From NCBI GenBank assembly GCA_025963775.1, contig JAOQAD010000027.1, positions 1-64,000 of the forward strand: DNA of 64,000 nucleotides, given 5' to 3'. How positions within the stretch are numbered: position 1 is the stretch's first letter; each line of letters opens with the position of its first letter. The translations under genes were made by a program, and so were the position numbers. Below are positions 43,118 to 51,870 of the stretch, piece by piece. The DNA comes from Bacteroidota bacterium (GTDB lineage Bacteria; Bacteroidota; Bacteroidia; 2-12-FULL-35-15). The notes beneath the pieces were generated by a model. That model was not told the origin of the DNA. It did not search any database and saw only the letters and a list, made by a program, of their open reading frames with translations.

Positions 43118-43500
43118 GTCATCCCGTGCTCCGACACGGGATCTGTTAATCGTTTACGAAATCCGGAAGAGCCCAATCCTTTGCCAAGTCTGTCATTTCA
43201 GAATTCAGTGTTTTAATCAATTCCAGCTTCCAATCCCTTTTCCATTCCTTCAGCTGTTTCTCCCTTGCGATTGCCTGTTCAATGTTAGAATGGATCTCAT
43301 AATAAACCAATTCATTCACATTATACTTTTTTGTAAAAAGAGAGCCGTTACCTTGCCTGTGTTCCACAATTCTTCTTTCAAGATCATTAGTAACTCCTAT
43401 GTAGAGTACTGTCCTGTTTTTGTTTGATAAAATATAAACGTAGGCTTTATTAAGATTCATAATTCTATTTAACAGATCCCGTGTCGGAGCACGGGATGAC
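43118..43500. mobile_element. GIY-YIG nuclease cassette with 32-bp perfect terminal inverted repeats
   Basis: The terminal repeats are 43118-43149 and 43469-43500, starting GTCATCCCGTGCTCCGACAC and ending TTAA on the inner side. They are identical inverted copies, each itself containing a hairpin. The 383-bp interior is filled by one nuclease gene. The gene's stop codon lies inside the 43118 repeat, and its ATG is 8 bases inside the other repeat. A target-site duplication is not evident. Classification as mobile is inferred from structure and from many gene-less relatives in this window. Confidence 0.65.
43146..43460 (-). CDS. GIY-YIG nuclease domain protein, copy 2, inside cassette
   Basis: 104 residues. 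AYVYIL at 6-11 and YIGVTNDLERR at 20-30 form the GIY and YIG elements with the catalytic Arg. AREKQLKEWKRDWKLELI carries the conserved Glu near 67 and a basic helix for DNA contact. Nearly the entire protein is one nuclease domain, of the UPF0213 group, predicted to cut or nick DNA. It matches the 25699-26004 product at most positions. Translation starts 8 bases from a strong hairpin (the terminal repeat) and the TAA stop is part of the other repeat, so gene and element boundaries coincide. The repeat hairpin in the leader may limit expression. Confidence 0.87.
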   Translation of the reverse strand: MNLNKAYVYILSNKNRTVLYIGVTNDLERRIVEHRQGNGSLFTKKYNVNELVYYEIHSNIEQAIAREKQLKEWKRDWKLELIKTLNSEMTDLAKDWALPDFVND

Positions 43501-43515
43501 AGTTACTTTATAATT

Positions 43516-44736
43516 TCAATCCTTAAGATTAACATTGGTTTTAATTAGCTTCGCCATATAAAACCCATCATAGCCTTCACTCGGCATAATGCTGCGCTCC
43601 TCTATAAATTCAAAGCCCTTATTCTTTTCAAGAAATAACTTCACCTGCTCATTGTTCTCCCCGGGCAGGATGCTGCAGGTGGCATAAATTAAAATTCCAC
43701 CCGGCTTCAGCATCTGCGAATAATTGCTGATGATTTCCTGTTGTGTCCTTTTTACCTCCTCAATAAATTCAGCGCTGAGCTTCCATTTCGCATCCGGGTT
43801 CCTGCGGAGCACACCCAGGCCCGAACATGGAACATCCAGCAACAGCCTGTCGGCAGAGCCTTTCAGCTGGCTGATCACCTGCGGGTTCACTTTCTTTGTT
43901 TTAATGATCTTCGCTCCTGCCCTGTCGGCACGCCTTTGCAGCTCCGTTAATTTCCGCTCTTCAATATCCATTGAAATGATGCTGCCTTTATTTTTCATCA
44001 TCGCAGCAATGTGCAGCGACTTTCCTCCCGCTCCCGCACAGGCATCGATCACCTGCATGCCCTGCAGCAACTCCATGTACGGCGCGATCAGCTGCGAAGA
44101 GGCATCCTGGATCTCGAACAAGCCCTTCTCGTATTCTTTCAGCGATTGCAGGTGCTGCCGTTTAACAAGGATAAGTGCATCCGGGTAAGTGACATCTTTT
44201 TTTGTTTCGATCCCGCTTTTCCGCAATAGTACCTGCAGCTCATCCGGGCCTGTTTTCAATGTATTCACGCGAAGTACCACCTGTGCTTCCTTGTTCAGCT
44301 CATGCAATTCTTTCTCCCAGCTTTCTCCCAATTCATTGCTTCCCATCTCATCCAGCCAGTCAGGGATCGACTCTCCGATCTTACGCACTTTTTTCAATTC
44401 CTTTATCTTTTCATTCACTCCATCCGCATTGATGGATGAGAACTCTTTCCAGTCGGGAAGTGCTTCACCTTTTATCAGCAGCCATGTTCCGAAAAGCATG
44501 AAATGATCATTGCGGTGTTTCAGCTCTGTTGCTTCATTGATCAGTCTCCACCAGCGCACCATGCCGTACACATTCTCCGCTATAAAACGCCTGTCGCGGG
44601 AGCCGAACCGGCTGTTTTGCTTCAGCGCCTGCTCCACAGCCTTATCGGCATACACGCCTCCCGAAAAAATAGTTTTCAATGTTTCCGTTACGGCAGATAC
44701 AAGTGTTTTATGCAGCTTTATAGGTTTGCTTTCCAT
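43516..44736 (-). CDS. RsmB/NOP2-family rRNA cytosine-C5 methyltransferase
   Basis: 406 residues from the ATG at 44736; a TTG nine bases upstream overlaps a -7 box and is rejected. An N-terminal NusB-like helical region precedes the methyltransferase: IDACAGAGGKSLHIAAMM binds SAM, SIISMDIEERKLTELQRRA, LLLDVPCSGLGVLRRNPD has one catalytic Cys, and ILIYATCSILPGENNEQV has the second. ASSQLIAPYM is the family substrate motif. It methylates a cytosine of 16S rRNA; which one (RsmB- or RsmF-like) is uncertain. It converges on no close partner and begins a monocistronic unit. Confidence 0.9.
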   Translation of the reverse strand: MESKPIKLHKTLVSAVTETLKTIFSGGVYADKAVEQALKQNSRFGSRDRRFIAENVYGMVRWWRLINEATELKHRNDHFMLFGTWLLIKGEALPDWKEFSSINADGVNEKIKELKKVRKIGESIPDWLDEMGSNELGESWEKELHELNKEAQVVLRVNTLKTGPDELQVLLRKSGIETKKDVTYPDALILVKRQHLQSLKEYEKGLFEIQDASSQLIAPYMELLQGMQVIDACAGAGGKSLHIAAMMKNKGSIISMDIEERKLTELQRRADRAGAKIIKTKKVNPQVISQLKGSADRLLLDVPCSGLGVLRRNPDAKWKLSAEFIEEVKRTQQEIISNYSQMLKPGGILIYATCSILPGENNEQVKLFLEKNKGFEFIEERSIMPSEGYDGFYMAKLIKTNVNLKD

Positions 44737-44742
44737 TACATG

Positions 44743-44750
44743 CAAAAGTA
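44743..44750 (-). promoter_or_regulatory. Putative -7 box for the rRNA methyltransferase gene
   Basis: Minus-strand TACTTTTG, 6 bases before the chosen ATG. Confidence 0.4.
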
Positions 44751-44835
44751 TAGTTTTTTAAGACAGATCACAGCTCCTTGATGCCGCAAAACAACGCATT
44801 CATCTAAATCCCTCCTGTATTACCCTGTTCTTAAT

Positions 44836-44843
44836 TACCTTTG
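44836..44843 (+). promoter_or_regulatory. Putative -7 box for the 44851 gene
   Basis: TACCTTTG, a full TAnnTTTG match, 7 bases before the ATG. Confidence 0.4.
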
Positions 44844-44850
44844 TATCCGC

Positions 44851-45249
44851 ATGAACAAGCTTTTATATTCAGGGACACTTTTACGCTTCAGCGCTATACT
44901 GATGGCCTGCCTGATCCTGTTCACGCAAACGGAATTAAGCCAGCTGGTGAAGCTCCCGGTGTTCCTCAAACACTATTCGGAGCATCAGCAAAAAGACCCG
45001 GGCCTCTCTGTCCTTAAATTCATTGCGATGCATTATTATGGCAATGATATGGACGACAGTGACAATGCCACCGATGCAAAGCTGCCCTTCAAATCACATA
45101 CTGCTCCTGCTTCCTTTTACTGTGTGCTGCAGCCAAATACTTCCGGCATCCGCACTTATGAGCTGAACAGCCCGGCGCCCGGCGAGGCTTATTATCTGTA
45201 CAAGCCACAGCAAACCGCCTTCGAGATCTGGCAACCGCCCAAGATCTAA
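44851..45249 (+). CDS. Exported or anchored small protein, function unknown
   Basis: 132 residues. MNKLLYSGTLLRFSAILMAC is followed by LILFTQTELSQLVKLPVFLK, giving a hydrophobic N-terminal anchor or uncleaved signal. KHYSEHQQKDPGLSVLKFIAMHYYG and a His/Asp-rich stretch (NDMDDSDNATDAKLP) follow, ending YYLYKPQQTAFEIWQPPKI. I recall similar small proteins upstream of outer-membrane receptor or metal-efflux genes in Bacteroidota, though none lies here. The next gene, a T9SS protein, starts 88 bases downstream. Confidence 0.6.
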   Translation: MNKLLYSGTLLRFSAILMACLILFTQTELSQLVKLPVFLKHYSEHQQKDPGLSVLKFIAMHYYGNDMDDSDNATDAKLPFKSHTAPASFYCVLQPNTSGIRTYELNSPAPGEAYYLYKPQQTAFEIWQPPKI

Positions 45250-45337
45250 GATCTTCAACACCTTCATTTTTTGCAGCATGATCATCCCGGTCATGTACTG
45301 CCTTGCATTTACATTTTAAATTCATTAAAAATCTATC

Positions 45338-47332
45338 ATGAAAAAGATCATTTTTCAATTTCTCATTCTTGCATTTACTGCGCTTTCGCTGAATGCACAA
45401 CACTGGACCGGCAATATCAGCTCCGACTGGAACAATTCAGCTAACTGGTCGGCATGGCCGCTTAACGGCAACAACATTACCATCGATCCGCTTACATATT
45501 CCGGGATCGCAGCATCTCCCGTAATTTCTGCAGCATCAGTTTTTACTCCTGACAAGATCACGATCCAGAACGGCGCTGTGCTCAGCATCCAGAACAACCT
45601 AAGTACCGGTGACGACATCAACATCCTCGGCACAGGCACACACGTGAACATCAGCTCCGGCATCATCAGTGTGGCGCCCGGTAACAATGGGCGTTTCATT
45701 ATTTCCGATGGTGCGTCCGTTACCATGAGCAACGGAACACTCAATACCGACCAGCGTTTACTGGTAGAGCTCGGTGGCATTTTTACACTTAGCGGCGGAC
45801 AGGTTAACGTAGGTGAAGTGCTTGCATTGTCAGATGGAAACGCTGACGGCAGCAGCCTCTTCAACATGAACGGGGGAACTGTTACAACCGGCGTGGAGCT
45901 TGCTTTTGAAAATGAGCTTGGCTTGTACTTTCCAACCTTTAATATGTCGGCAGGCACACTCAGCGTGAACGGCGATGTTACATGGTTTGGAACAGCGCCA
46001 GGCAGCGGAGCAGGAGGACTGATCAGCACAGGAGGAAATGTTGTTGTCAGCGGGAATGTGCTGAACCTGCCTGCAAGTACCATTAACCTGCACATACACG
46101 CAGGAGGCACTGCCGCCATCAGCATCAGCGGAGCACTCATCGATATGAACCAGGCGGCCGACACGCTGCTGCAATCGGGCAGCTCTTCGCTTACATTGCT
46201 GGGCACAAACAGCTGGAACAACCATGGCACTGTGCTTTCCGAAGCGAATACTTTCTTTGGCGGTAACAGTACGCTCACAGGAACAGGCAGTTTTGTGTTT
46301 CATAATCTTAACATCGCGGGCCTGAGATCATTGAGCCATGCAGCTCCGGCAACCATTACCGTTACCGGCGATTTCATGAACAATGGTACCTTCAATGCCA
46401 ATTCAAACGGCGTTATCTTTGCAGGCGCTTTTCCGCAAACCATCGGCGGAAGCTCATCCACAGCCTTTCACAATTTAACTGCGAATCATTCATCCACAGG
46501 TATTACGCTCGCCAGGGCTCAAAGCATAAGCGGAATGCTCACGCTTACAAGTGGGGTTATTTTCACGGATGCAACCAACCTGCTGACGCTTAAAGACAAT
46601 GCAACGTCTGCAAGTGGTTCCGACAGCAGCTTTGTGAACGGCCCGATGAAAAAAACAGGAAATGATGCCTTTGTTTTTCCCGCCGGAAAGAACGGAAAAT
46701 GGCGCAGGCTTGCAATGACTGCACCTTTGAACGCAACAGCAGAATTTACTGTTGAGTATTTCGACAGTGGCTATTCAACAGCCGGCCCGGTGATTGCACC
46801 ACTCACAGGTGTGAGCACGCTGGAATACTGGAATGTTGAACAGGCCGTGACCAGCGATCCATATCATGTTGAGCTGTATTGGGAAGATGCCTCCATGAGC
46901 AGCCTGTCCTGTGCAGACCTTGCAATGGCGCATTGGGATGGAACTGCATGGACAGTCGTTCCGGCAACAGCCTTTGGAACCTGCAGCGGCAGCGGGAACG
47001 GACTACTTTCTGCAGACACATTGGTCGCGGGCAACGGTCCTTTCACGTTCGGCTCAACAGCTGTAACCACCGGCATCAGCAGTATTGATGAGAAAGGACA
47101 GCGCATGAAAGTATATCCGAATCCAATATCTTCCGCAGGACAGCTTACGATCAGCGCTCCCTTTGCAATTGAGAGGATCGAGATCAGCGACCTTAGCGGA
47201 AGGATTGTATTGCAGCGTGATAACCTTACACCAGGTATACTGCAGCTAAACAATACCCTAAGTCCGGGCATGTATTACATCATTGTAAAAGGCAATACGC
47301 AGCAGTCGGTTCAAAAGCTTGTCGTCCGCTAA
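45338..47332 (+). CDS. T9SS-sorted beta-helix adhesin-like protein
   Basis: 664 residues. A signal peptide (IIFQFLILAFTALSLNAQ) precedes HWTGNISSDWNNSANWS, a start common in Bacteroidota surface proteins with right-handed beta-helix (G8/pectin-lyase-like) bodies. Repeating strands GNNITIDPLTYSGIAASP, GTHVNISSGIISVAPGNNG and ASVTMSNGTLNT continue to about 430. A C-terminal sorting domain (about 580-664) has KVYPNPISSAGQLTI and LSPGMYYIIVKG. It should be secreted through Sec and T9SS to the cell surface. Ligand unknown. A strong terminator follows. Confidence 0.85.
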   Translation: MKKIIFQFLILAFTALSLNAQHWTGNISSDWNNSANWSAWPLNGNNITIDPLTYSGIAASPVISAASVFTPDKITIQNGAVLSIQNNLSTGDDINILGTGTHVNISSGIISVAPGNNGRFIISDGASVTMSNGTLNTDQRLLVELGGIFTLSGGQVNVGEVLALSDGNADGSSLFNMNGGTVTTGVELAFENELGLYFPTFNMSAGTLSVNGDVTWFGTAPGSGAGGLISTGGNVVVSGNVLNLPASTINLHIHAGGTAAISISGALIDMNQAADTLLQSGSSSLTLLGTNSWNNHGTVLSEANTFFGGNSTLTGTGSFVFHNLNIAGLRSLSHAAPATITVTGDFMNNGTFNANSNGVIFAGAFPQTIGGSSSTAFHNLTANHSSTGITLARAQSISGMLTLTSGVIFTDATNLLTLKDNATSASGSDSSFVNGPMKKTGNDAFVFPAGKNGKWRRLAMTAPLNATAEFTVEYFDSGYSTAGPVIAPLTGVSTLEYWNVEQAVTSDPYHVELYWEDASMSSLSCADLAMAHWDGTAWTVVPATAFGTCSGSGNGLLSADTLVAGNGPFTFGSTAVTTGISSIDEKGQRMKVYPNPISSAGQLTISAPFAIERIEISDLSGRIVLQRDNLTPGILQLNNTLSPGMYYIIVKGNTQQSVQKLVVR

Positions 47333-47352
47333 GAGGCAACAACATTTTGTGC

Positions 47353-47384
47353 AAGCCCGCGTTTAAAAGCGCGGGCTTTTTTTT
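47353..47384 (+). terminator. Intrinsic terminator after the beta-helix protein gene
   Basis: AAGCCCGCG and CGCGGGCTT pair perfectly around an 8-base loop, then eight T. Confidence 0.88.
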
Positions 47385-47420
47385 GCCAGCTGCATGATTC
47401 CGAATAAGAAATAAAATTCG

Positions 47421-47428
47421 TATTTTTG
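47421..47428 (+). promoter_or_regulatory. Putative -7 box for recR
   Basis: TATTTTTG, 5 bases before the recR ATG, implying a nearly leaderless message. Confidence 0.35.
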
Positions 47429-47433
47429 AACTT

Positions 47434-48054
47434 ATGAATTTCTCCTCCAAACTTATAGAAGACACTGTTAACGAGTTCAGCAAGCTGCCGGGCGTTGGTA
47501 AGCGCACAGCGCTCCGTTTTGTGCTGCACCTGATGAAACAGAGCCCGGACGAGGTCAGTCAATTCAGCACTGCCTTTACCAGGCTGCGCCAGGAACTGCG
47601 CTACTGCGCGAAATGCCACAATGTTTCCGACAAGCCTTTGTGCGAGGTGTGCCTGAACCCGCACCGCGATCACAGCACCGTATGCGTGGTGGAAGACATC
47701 CGCGATGTGATGGCGATCGAAAACACACAGCAATACAGGGGTGTTTATCATGTACTGAACGGGATCATCTCTCCAATGGATGGCATCGGCCCTTCTGACC
47801 TTACGATTGAATCGCTGGTGCAGAAAGTTGCTGCAGGCGAGATCAAAGAGATCATTATGGCACTGAGCACTACCATGGAAGGCGATACGACCAATTTCTA
47901 TATCTACAAACGCCTGAAAGAATACAGTCTTACCGTAAGCACCATCGCCCGCGGCATCGCAATCGGCGATGAGCTGGAATACGCAGATGAGGTTACGCTG
48001 GGACGCTCCATCGTCAACCGCACACCTTACGAAAATTCATTGGTGATTAAATGA
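47434..48054 (+). CDS. recR: Recombination mediator RecR
   Basis: 206 residues. A helix-hairpin-helix ([17 protein letters not shown]) is followed by a C4 zinc finger ([16 protein letters not shown]) and a Toprim domain ([15 protein letters not shown] ... [10 protein letters not shown]). RecR works with RecO/RecF to load RecA on gapped DNA. It overlaps the next gene by 4 bases (ATGA), so the two are translationally coupled even though the functions are unrelated. Confidence 0.95.
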   Translation: MNFSSKLIEDTVNEFSKLPGVGKRTALRFVLHLMKQSPDEVSQFSTAFTRLRQELRYCAKCHNVSDKPLCEVCLNPHRDHSTVCVVEDIRDVMAIENTQQYRGVYHVLNGIISPMDGIGPSDLTIESLVQKVAAGEIKEIIMALSTTMEGDTTNFYIYKRLKEYSLTVSTIARGIAIGDELEYADEVTLGRSIVNRTPYENSLVIK

Positions 48055-50006
48055 AGCTTTCCGTAATCATTGTCAATTACAACGTTCAGCATTTCCTGGA
48101 GCAGTGCCTGCATTCGGTACGCAAAGCTTCAAAAAATGTAAGCACGGAAATATTTGTAGTGGATAATAATTCGGTGGATGGTTCGGTGCAGATGGTGAAA
48201 GAAAAATTTCCTGAAGCATTCCTCATTGAAAATAAAAAGAACACCGGCTTTTCCTATGCCAATAACCAGGCGATCCGCATTTCAACAGGCGAATATGTAT
48301 TGCTGCTGAACCCGGATACCGTAGTTGAAGAAGATACCTTTGAAAAGGTAGTTGCCTTCATGGATGCGCATCCAAATGCCGGCGGGCTCGGCGTGAAAAT
48401 GCTGGATGGAAAAGGAAACTTCCTGCCGGAATCCAAACGCGGCCTGCCTACGCCTTCTGTTGCCTTTTACAAGATCTTCGGATTTTCAAAGCTCTTCCCG
48501 AAATCGAAAACTTTCGGGAAATACCATCTCGGCTTTTTAGATAAAGATAAAACACACGAAGTGGAGATCCTCTCCGGAGCATTTATGCTGATGCGTAAAT
48601 CGGTGCTGGACAAGGTCGGCTTGCTGGATGAAACATTCTTCATGTACGGCGAGGATATCGACCTTTCGTACCGCATCCTGCTTGGAGGCTATAAGAATTA
48701 TTACTTCCCGGAAACCCGCATCATTCACTACAAAGGAGAAAGCACAAAGAAAAGCAGCGTGAATTATGTCTTCGTTTTTTACCGTGCGATGGTGATCTTC
48801 GCTGAAAAACATTTTTCACAGAACAATGCCAAGCTCTTTTCTTTCCTGATCAACATTGCTATTTATTTACGTGCTGGGCTTGCCATTGCAGTGCGCTTTA
48901 TCAAATCGATCGCGTTGCCGGCAGTGGATTTCGGGTTGATGATGGCTGGCCTGTATCTCATTAAAGAGTATTACGAAAAGCATTTCCGCTTTCTTGAAGG
49001 TGGCTCTTATTCGCAGGCGATCATTGCCATCGCCTTTCCTGCATACATCCTGATCTGGATGTTCACCGTTTACCTGAGCGGCGGTTACGATAAGCCGATC
49101 CGCCTTTTCCGGATCATCCGCGGGGTGATCGTTGGAACGGGCATCATCCTTATCGGCTATGCACTGCTCCCGGAAACCTACCGCTTTTCGCGCGCGATCA
49201 TCCTGCTCGGCGCCGGCTGGGCAATGGCTTCATACCTTGTATCGAGATTGTTGCTGCATTTTATGGGCATTAAGTCTTTCAGCCTGAATCCCGATAAAAG
49301 CAAGCGCATCGCGATCATTGGCACGACCAACGAATTTGAACGCGTTGCAGGGCTGCTGAAGCAAACCAATATCAACACCAGCCTGCTTGGCTTTGTGAGC
49401 GCCGACAATACAGGAACGCAGCACAAGGATCACTTGGGAAACATTTCGCAGATCGCGGAAGTGATCGAGATCTACAAGATCAACGAAGTGATCTTTTGCT
49501 CCCGCGATATTTCCTCGCAGGAGATCATCGGCTACATGCACACACTGATCTCCGCCGATGTCGATTTCAAGATCGCCCCGCCGGAAAGCCTTTCTATCAT
49601 TGGCAGCAACTCGATCGATACTGCCGGCGACCTTTACATCATCGATGTGAATTCCATCAGCAAGCCCAAGAACAAACGCAACAAACGCCTGGTGGATATT
49701 CTTTTATGCTTCGCGCTGTTCATCCTTTCGCCCGACCTGTTCTTTATCCAGGAAAATAAAAAAGGTTTTTTCCGGAACATCTTCCAGGTGCTAACCGGGA
49801 AAAAATCATGGGTGGGTTATGGCAGCGAGCGCAATGAGCATCTTCCTAAAATACGTTCTTCTGTTGTATCGCCCGCCGATGCAATCAAGAATATCAGCAT
49901 CAATGAAGATACCCGCAACCGGCTTAACCTGGCATATTCCAAGGATTACAAAGTGGAGAATGATCTGAGCATTGTGTGGAGAAGTTTGAGGAAGCTGGGG
50001 AATTAG
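48051..50006 (+). CDS. GT2 glycosyltransferase fused to a degenerate polyprenyl-phosphosugar transferase-like module
   Basis: 651 residues in three parts. Residues 1-240 are a GT2 domain of the rhamnosyltransferase type: [44 protein letters not shown] and [13 protein letters not shown]. Residues about 255-410 contain four or five membrane spans. Residues about 415-540 form a Rossmann-like domain ([19 protein letters not shown]), as in WbaP/EpsE-type initiating transferases (CoA_binding_3). The tail keeps the re-entrant helix ([16 protein letters not shown]) and [18 protein letters not shown], which resembles the family's NVLKGxxSLVGPRP end. The catalytic segment with the Asp-Glu-Leu-Pro motif is missing, so phosphosugar transfer is unlikely. 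It would add a sugar to a lipid-linked glycan. Confidence 0.8.
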   Translation: MKLSVIIVNYNVQHFLEQCLHSVRKASKNVSTEIFVVDNNSVDGSVQMVKEKFPEAFLIENKKNTGFSYANNQAIRISTGEYVLLLNPDTVVEEDTFEKVVAFMDAHPNAGGLGVKMLDGKGNFLPESKRGLPTPSVAFYKIFGFSKLFPKSKTFGKYHLGFLDKDKTHEVEILSGAFMLMRKSVLDKVGLLDETFFMYGEDIDLSYRILLGGYKNYYFPETRIIHYKGESTKKSSVNYVFVFYRAMVIFAEKHFSQNNAKLFSFLINIAIYLRAGLAIAVRFIKSIALPAVDFGLMMAGLYLIKEYYEKHFRFLEGGSYSQAIIAIAFPAYILIWMFTVYLSGGYDKPIRLFRIIRGVIVGTGIILIGYALLPETYRFSRAIILLGAGWAMASYLVSRLLLHFMGIKSFSLNPDKSKRIAIIGTTNEFERVAGLLKQTNINTSLLGFVSADNTGTQHKDHLGNISQIAEVIEIYKINEVIFCSRDISSQEIIGYMHTLISADVDFKIAPPESLSIIGSNSIDTAGDLYIIDVNSISKPKNKRNKRLVDILLCFALFILSPDLFFIQENKKGFFRNIFQVLTGKKSWVGYGSERNEHLPKIRSSVVSPADAIKNISINEDTRNRLNLAYSKDYKVENDLSIVWRSLRKLGN

Positions 50007-50035
50007 AACTGCTTTTTAAACATTCTCTACTGTTT

Positions 50036-50164
50036 GTCATTCCGTGCCCCGACACGGAATCTCTACGCAATGTTAACTTTTGTGGAAATCACCCTAACCT
50101 TATGATTATAGAGAGATCCCGTGCCTGCCCCGGACACCGATCCGGGGTCGGAGTACGGGATGAC
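50036..50164 (-). repeat. MITE-like element, inverted copy with inner palindrome
   Basis: 129 bp bounded by GTCATTCCGTGCCCCGACAC and GTCGGAGTACGGGATGAC. On the minus strand it contains CTCTATAATCATAAGG, as in copy 1 at 17317. One stem is extended by an inner palindrome (CCCCGGACACCGATCCGGGG). The 326-base gap also holds AAGATCCCTCGGGCAAGCTC (50210-50236) and an 'aatctgcgaatctgtggc' phrase. No gene. Confidence 0.72.
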
Positions 50165-50332
50165 ATAGTGATTGGTGTAGTATAAAACAAAAGGCCTTCG
50201 CACAGAATAAGATCCCTCGGGCAAGCTCGGGATGACAGGCTGCATCAATCGCGAAGCAGATTCAATCTGTGGTAATTTCAACCAACATAAATCTGCGAAT
50301 CTGTGGCAGAAAACTCATGCCTCACTGAGGCC

Positions 50333-51829
50333 TTAATCATACTTCAGCTTCAACAGCTCCCCGCTTCTCTTCCGTATTTCATGGCAAAGCGCAGGATCAG
50401 TATCAAGCGACAAACCGTAGGAAGGGATCATCTTTTTTAACTTTGCCTGCCATTCTGCACTCATCGCTTTTTCCCTGAAGCAGCGTTTGATCACATCCAG
50501 CATCACGGATACAGAAACGGATGCACCCGGGGATGCGCCCAGCAATGCGGCAATCGAGCCATCTGCAGCGCTTACGATCTCCGTTCCGAATTCCAGCACG
50601 CCGCCTTCCTCGTCATCCTTTTTGATCACTTGTACGCGCTGTCCTGCAACAGCAAGGTCCCAGTCCTCTAATTTGGCATCCGGTACAAAATGCTGCAGTG
50701 CTTCCAGCCTGTCTTCGGGAGATTGCTTCACCTGGTCGATGAGATATTTTGTTAATGGAATATTATGAATGCCCGCCGAAAGCATCGGGCGGATATTGTT
50801 CAGCTTTATTGATTTCGGAAGGTCCATCAGCGAACCATGCTTCAGGAAGCGCGTGGAGAAGCCTGCATAGGGGCCAAACAGCAGCGCTTTCTTTCCGCCG
50901 ATCATGCGGGTGTCTAAATGCGGCACCGACATAGGCGGAGCGCCTACTTCGGCAAGCCCGTACACTTTCGCAGAATGCTGCGCGATCACATCCGGGTTAT
51001 TGCAGATCAGCCATTGTCCGCTTACCGGGAAGCCGCCGTAGCCCTTTCCTTCTTCAATGCCCGATTTTTCAAGCAGCGTAAGCGCAGCACCGCCGGCACC
51101 AATAAATACAAATGGTGATTCGTACATTTTTTCTATGCCATTATCCGGGTTCCTGAATGTCACCTGCCAGCTTTTATTTTTTGCTTTATCAAGATAGGTC
51201 ACTTCATAGCCCATGTACATGCTCACGCCGGGAAGCGCAAGCAGGTGATCGAACATAAGGCGTGTGACCGCACCGAAATTCACATCAGTACCGAGATCCA
51301 TTTTTGTTGCAGCCACTTTCTCTTCCCTGCTCCTGTGCCGCATGATCAGCGGGATCCATTCTTCCAGCTTCTTCCTGTCATCTGAAAAATCCATGCTCCT
51401 GAACAGCGGGTGGCTCTTCATGGCTGCATGGCGCTTGCGGAGATATTCCACATTCTCTTCTCCCCACACAAAGCTCATGTGCGGAATATTGGTAATGAAT
51501 TTTTCAGGAGTAGCAACTGCGCCTTTCTCCACGAGGTAAGCCCAGAATTCTTTCGACACTTCAAAGGATTCGGCGATCTTCACCGCTTTGGAAATTTCAA
51601 TACAGCCATCCTCCAGCTCCGGTGTGTAATTCAGTTCGCAGAAAGCGGAATGTCCCGTACCTGCATTGTTCCATGCATCGGTACTTTCACCGGCAACTTC
51701 ATGAAGGCGTTCAATTATTTTTATGGTAAGATCGGGCTGCAGCTCTTTCAGAATGATCCCGAGTGTTGCACTCATAATGCCGGCACCGATAAGGATCACA
51801 TCGGTGCCTGTGTATTCAGAATTCTCCAT
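50333..51829 (-). CDS. mqo: Malate:quinone oxidoreductase
   Basis: 498 residues, normal. VILIGAGIMSATLGIILKEL binds FAD, NNAGTGHSAFCELNYTPE is a family signature, and the C-terminal part has GTEIVSAADGSIAALLGASPGASVS. A peripheral membrane flavoprotein that oxidises malate to oxaloacetate and reduces quinone, replacing or supplementing NAD-malate dehydrogenase in the TCA cycle. Monocistronic to all appearance. Confidence 0.95.
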   Translation of the reverse strand: MENSEYTGTDVILIGAGIMSATLGIILKELQPDLTIKIIERLHEVAGESTDAWNNAGTGHSAFCELNYTPELEDGCIEISKAVKIAESFEVSKEFWAYLVEKGAVATPEKFITNIPHMSFVWGEENVEYLRKRHAAMKSHPLFRSMDFSDDRKKLEEWIPLIMRHRSREEKVAATKMDLGTDVNFGAVTRLMFDHLLALPGVSMYMGYEVTYLDKAKNKSWQVTFRNPDNGIEKMYESPFVFIGAGGAALTLLEKSGIEEGKGYGGFPVSGQWLICNNPDVIAQHSAKVYGLAEVGAPPMSVPHLDTRMIGGKKALLFGPYAGFSTRFLKHGSLMDLPKSIKLNNIRPMLSAGIHNIPLTKYLIDQVKQSPEDRLEALQHFVPDAKLEDWDLAVAGQRVQVIKKDDEEGGVLEFGTEIVSAADGSIAALLGASPGASVSVSVMLDVIKRCFREKAMSAEWQAKLKKMIPSYGLSLDTDPALCHEIRKRSGELLKLKYD

Positions 51830-51870
51830 GCATTAAAAATACAATTTTTATACCCGGGCGAATCCGGGAT

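Noticed and set aside
45355-46278. 307-codon open frame on the minus strand
   Set aside because: Antisense to the T9SS beta-helix gene; Pro/Ser/Val-rich low-complexity translation reflects the Gly/Thr/Asn repeats on the other strand.
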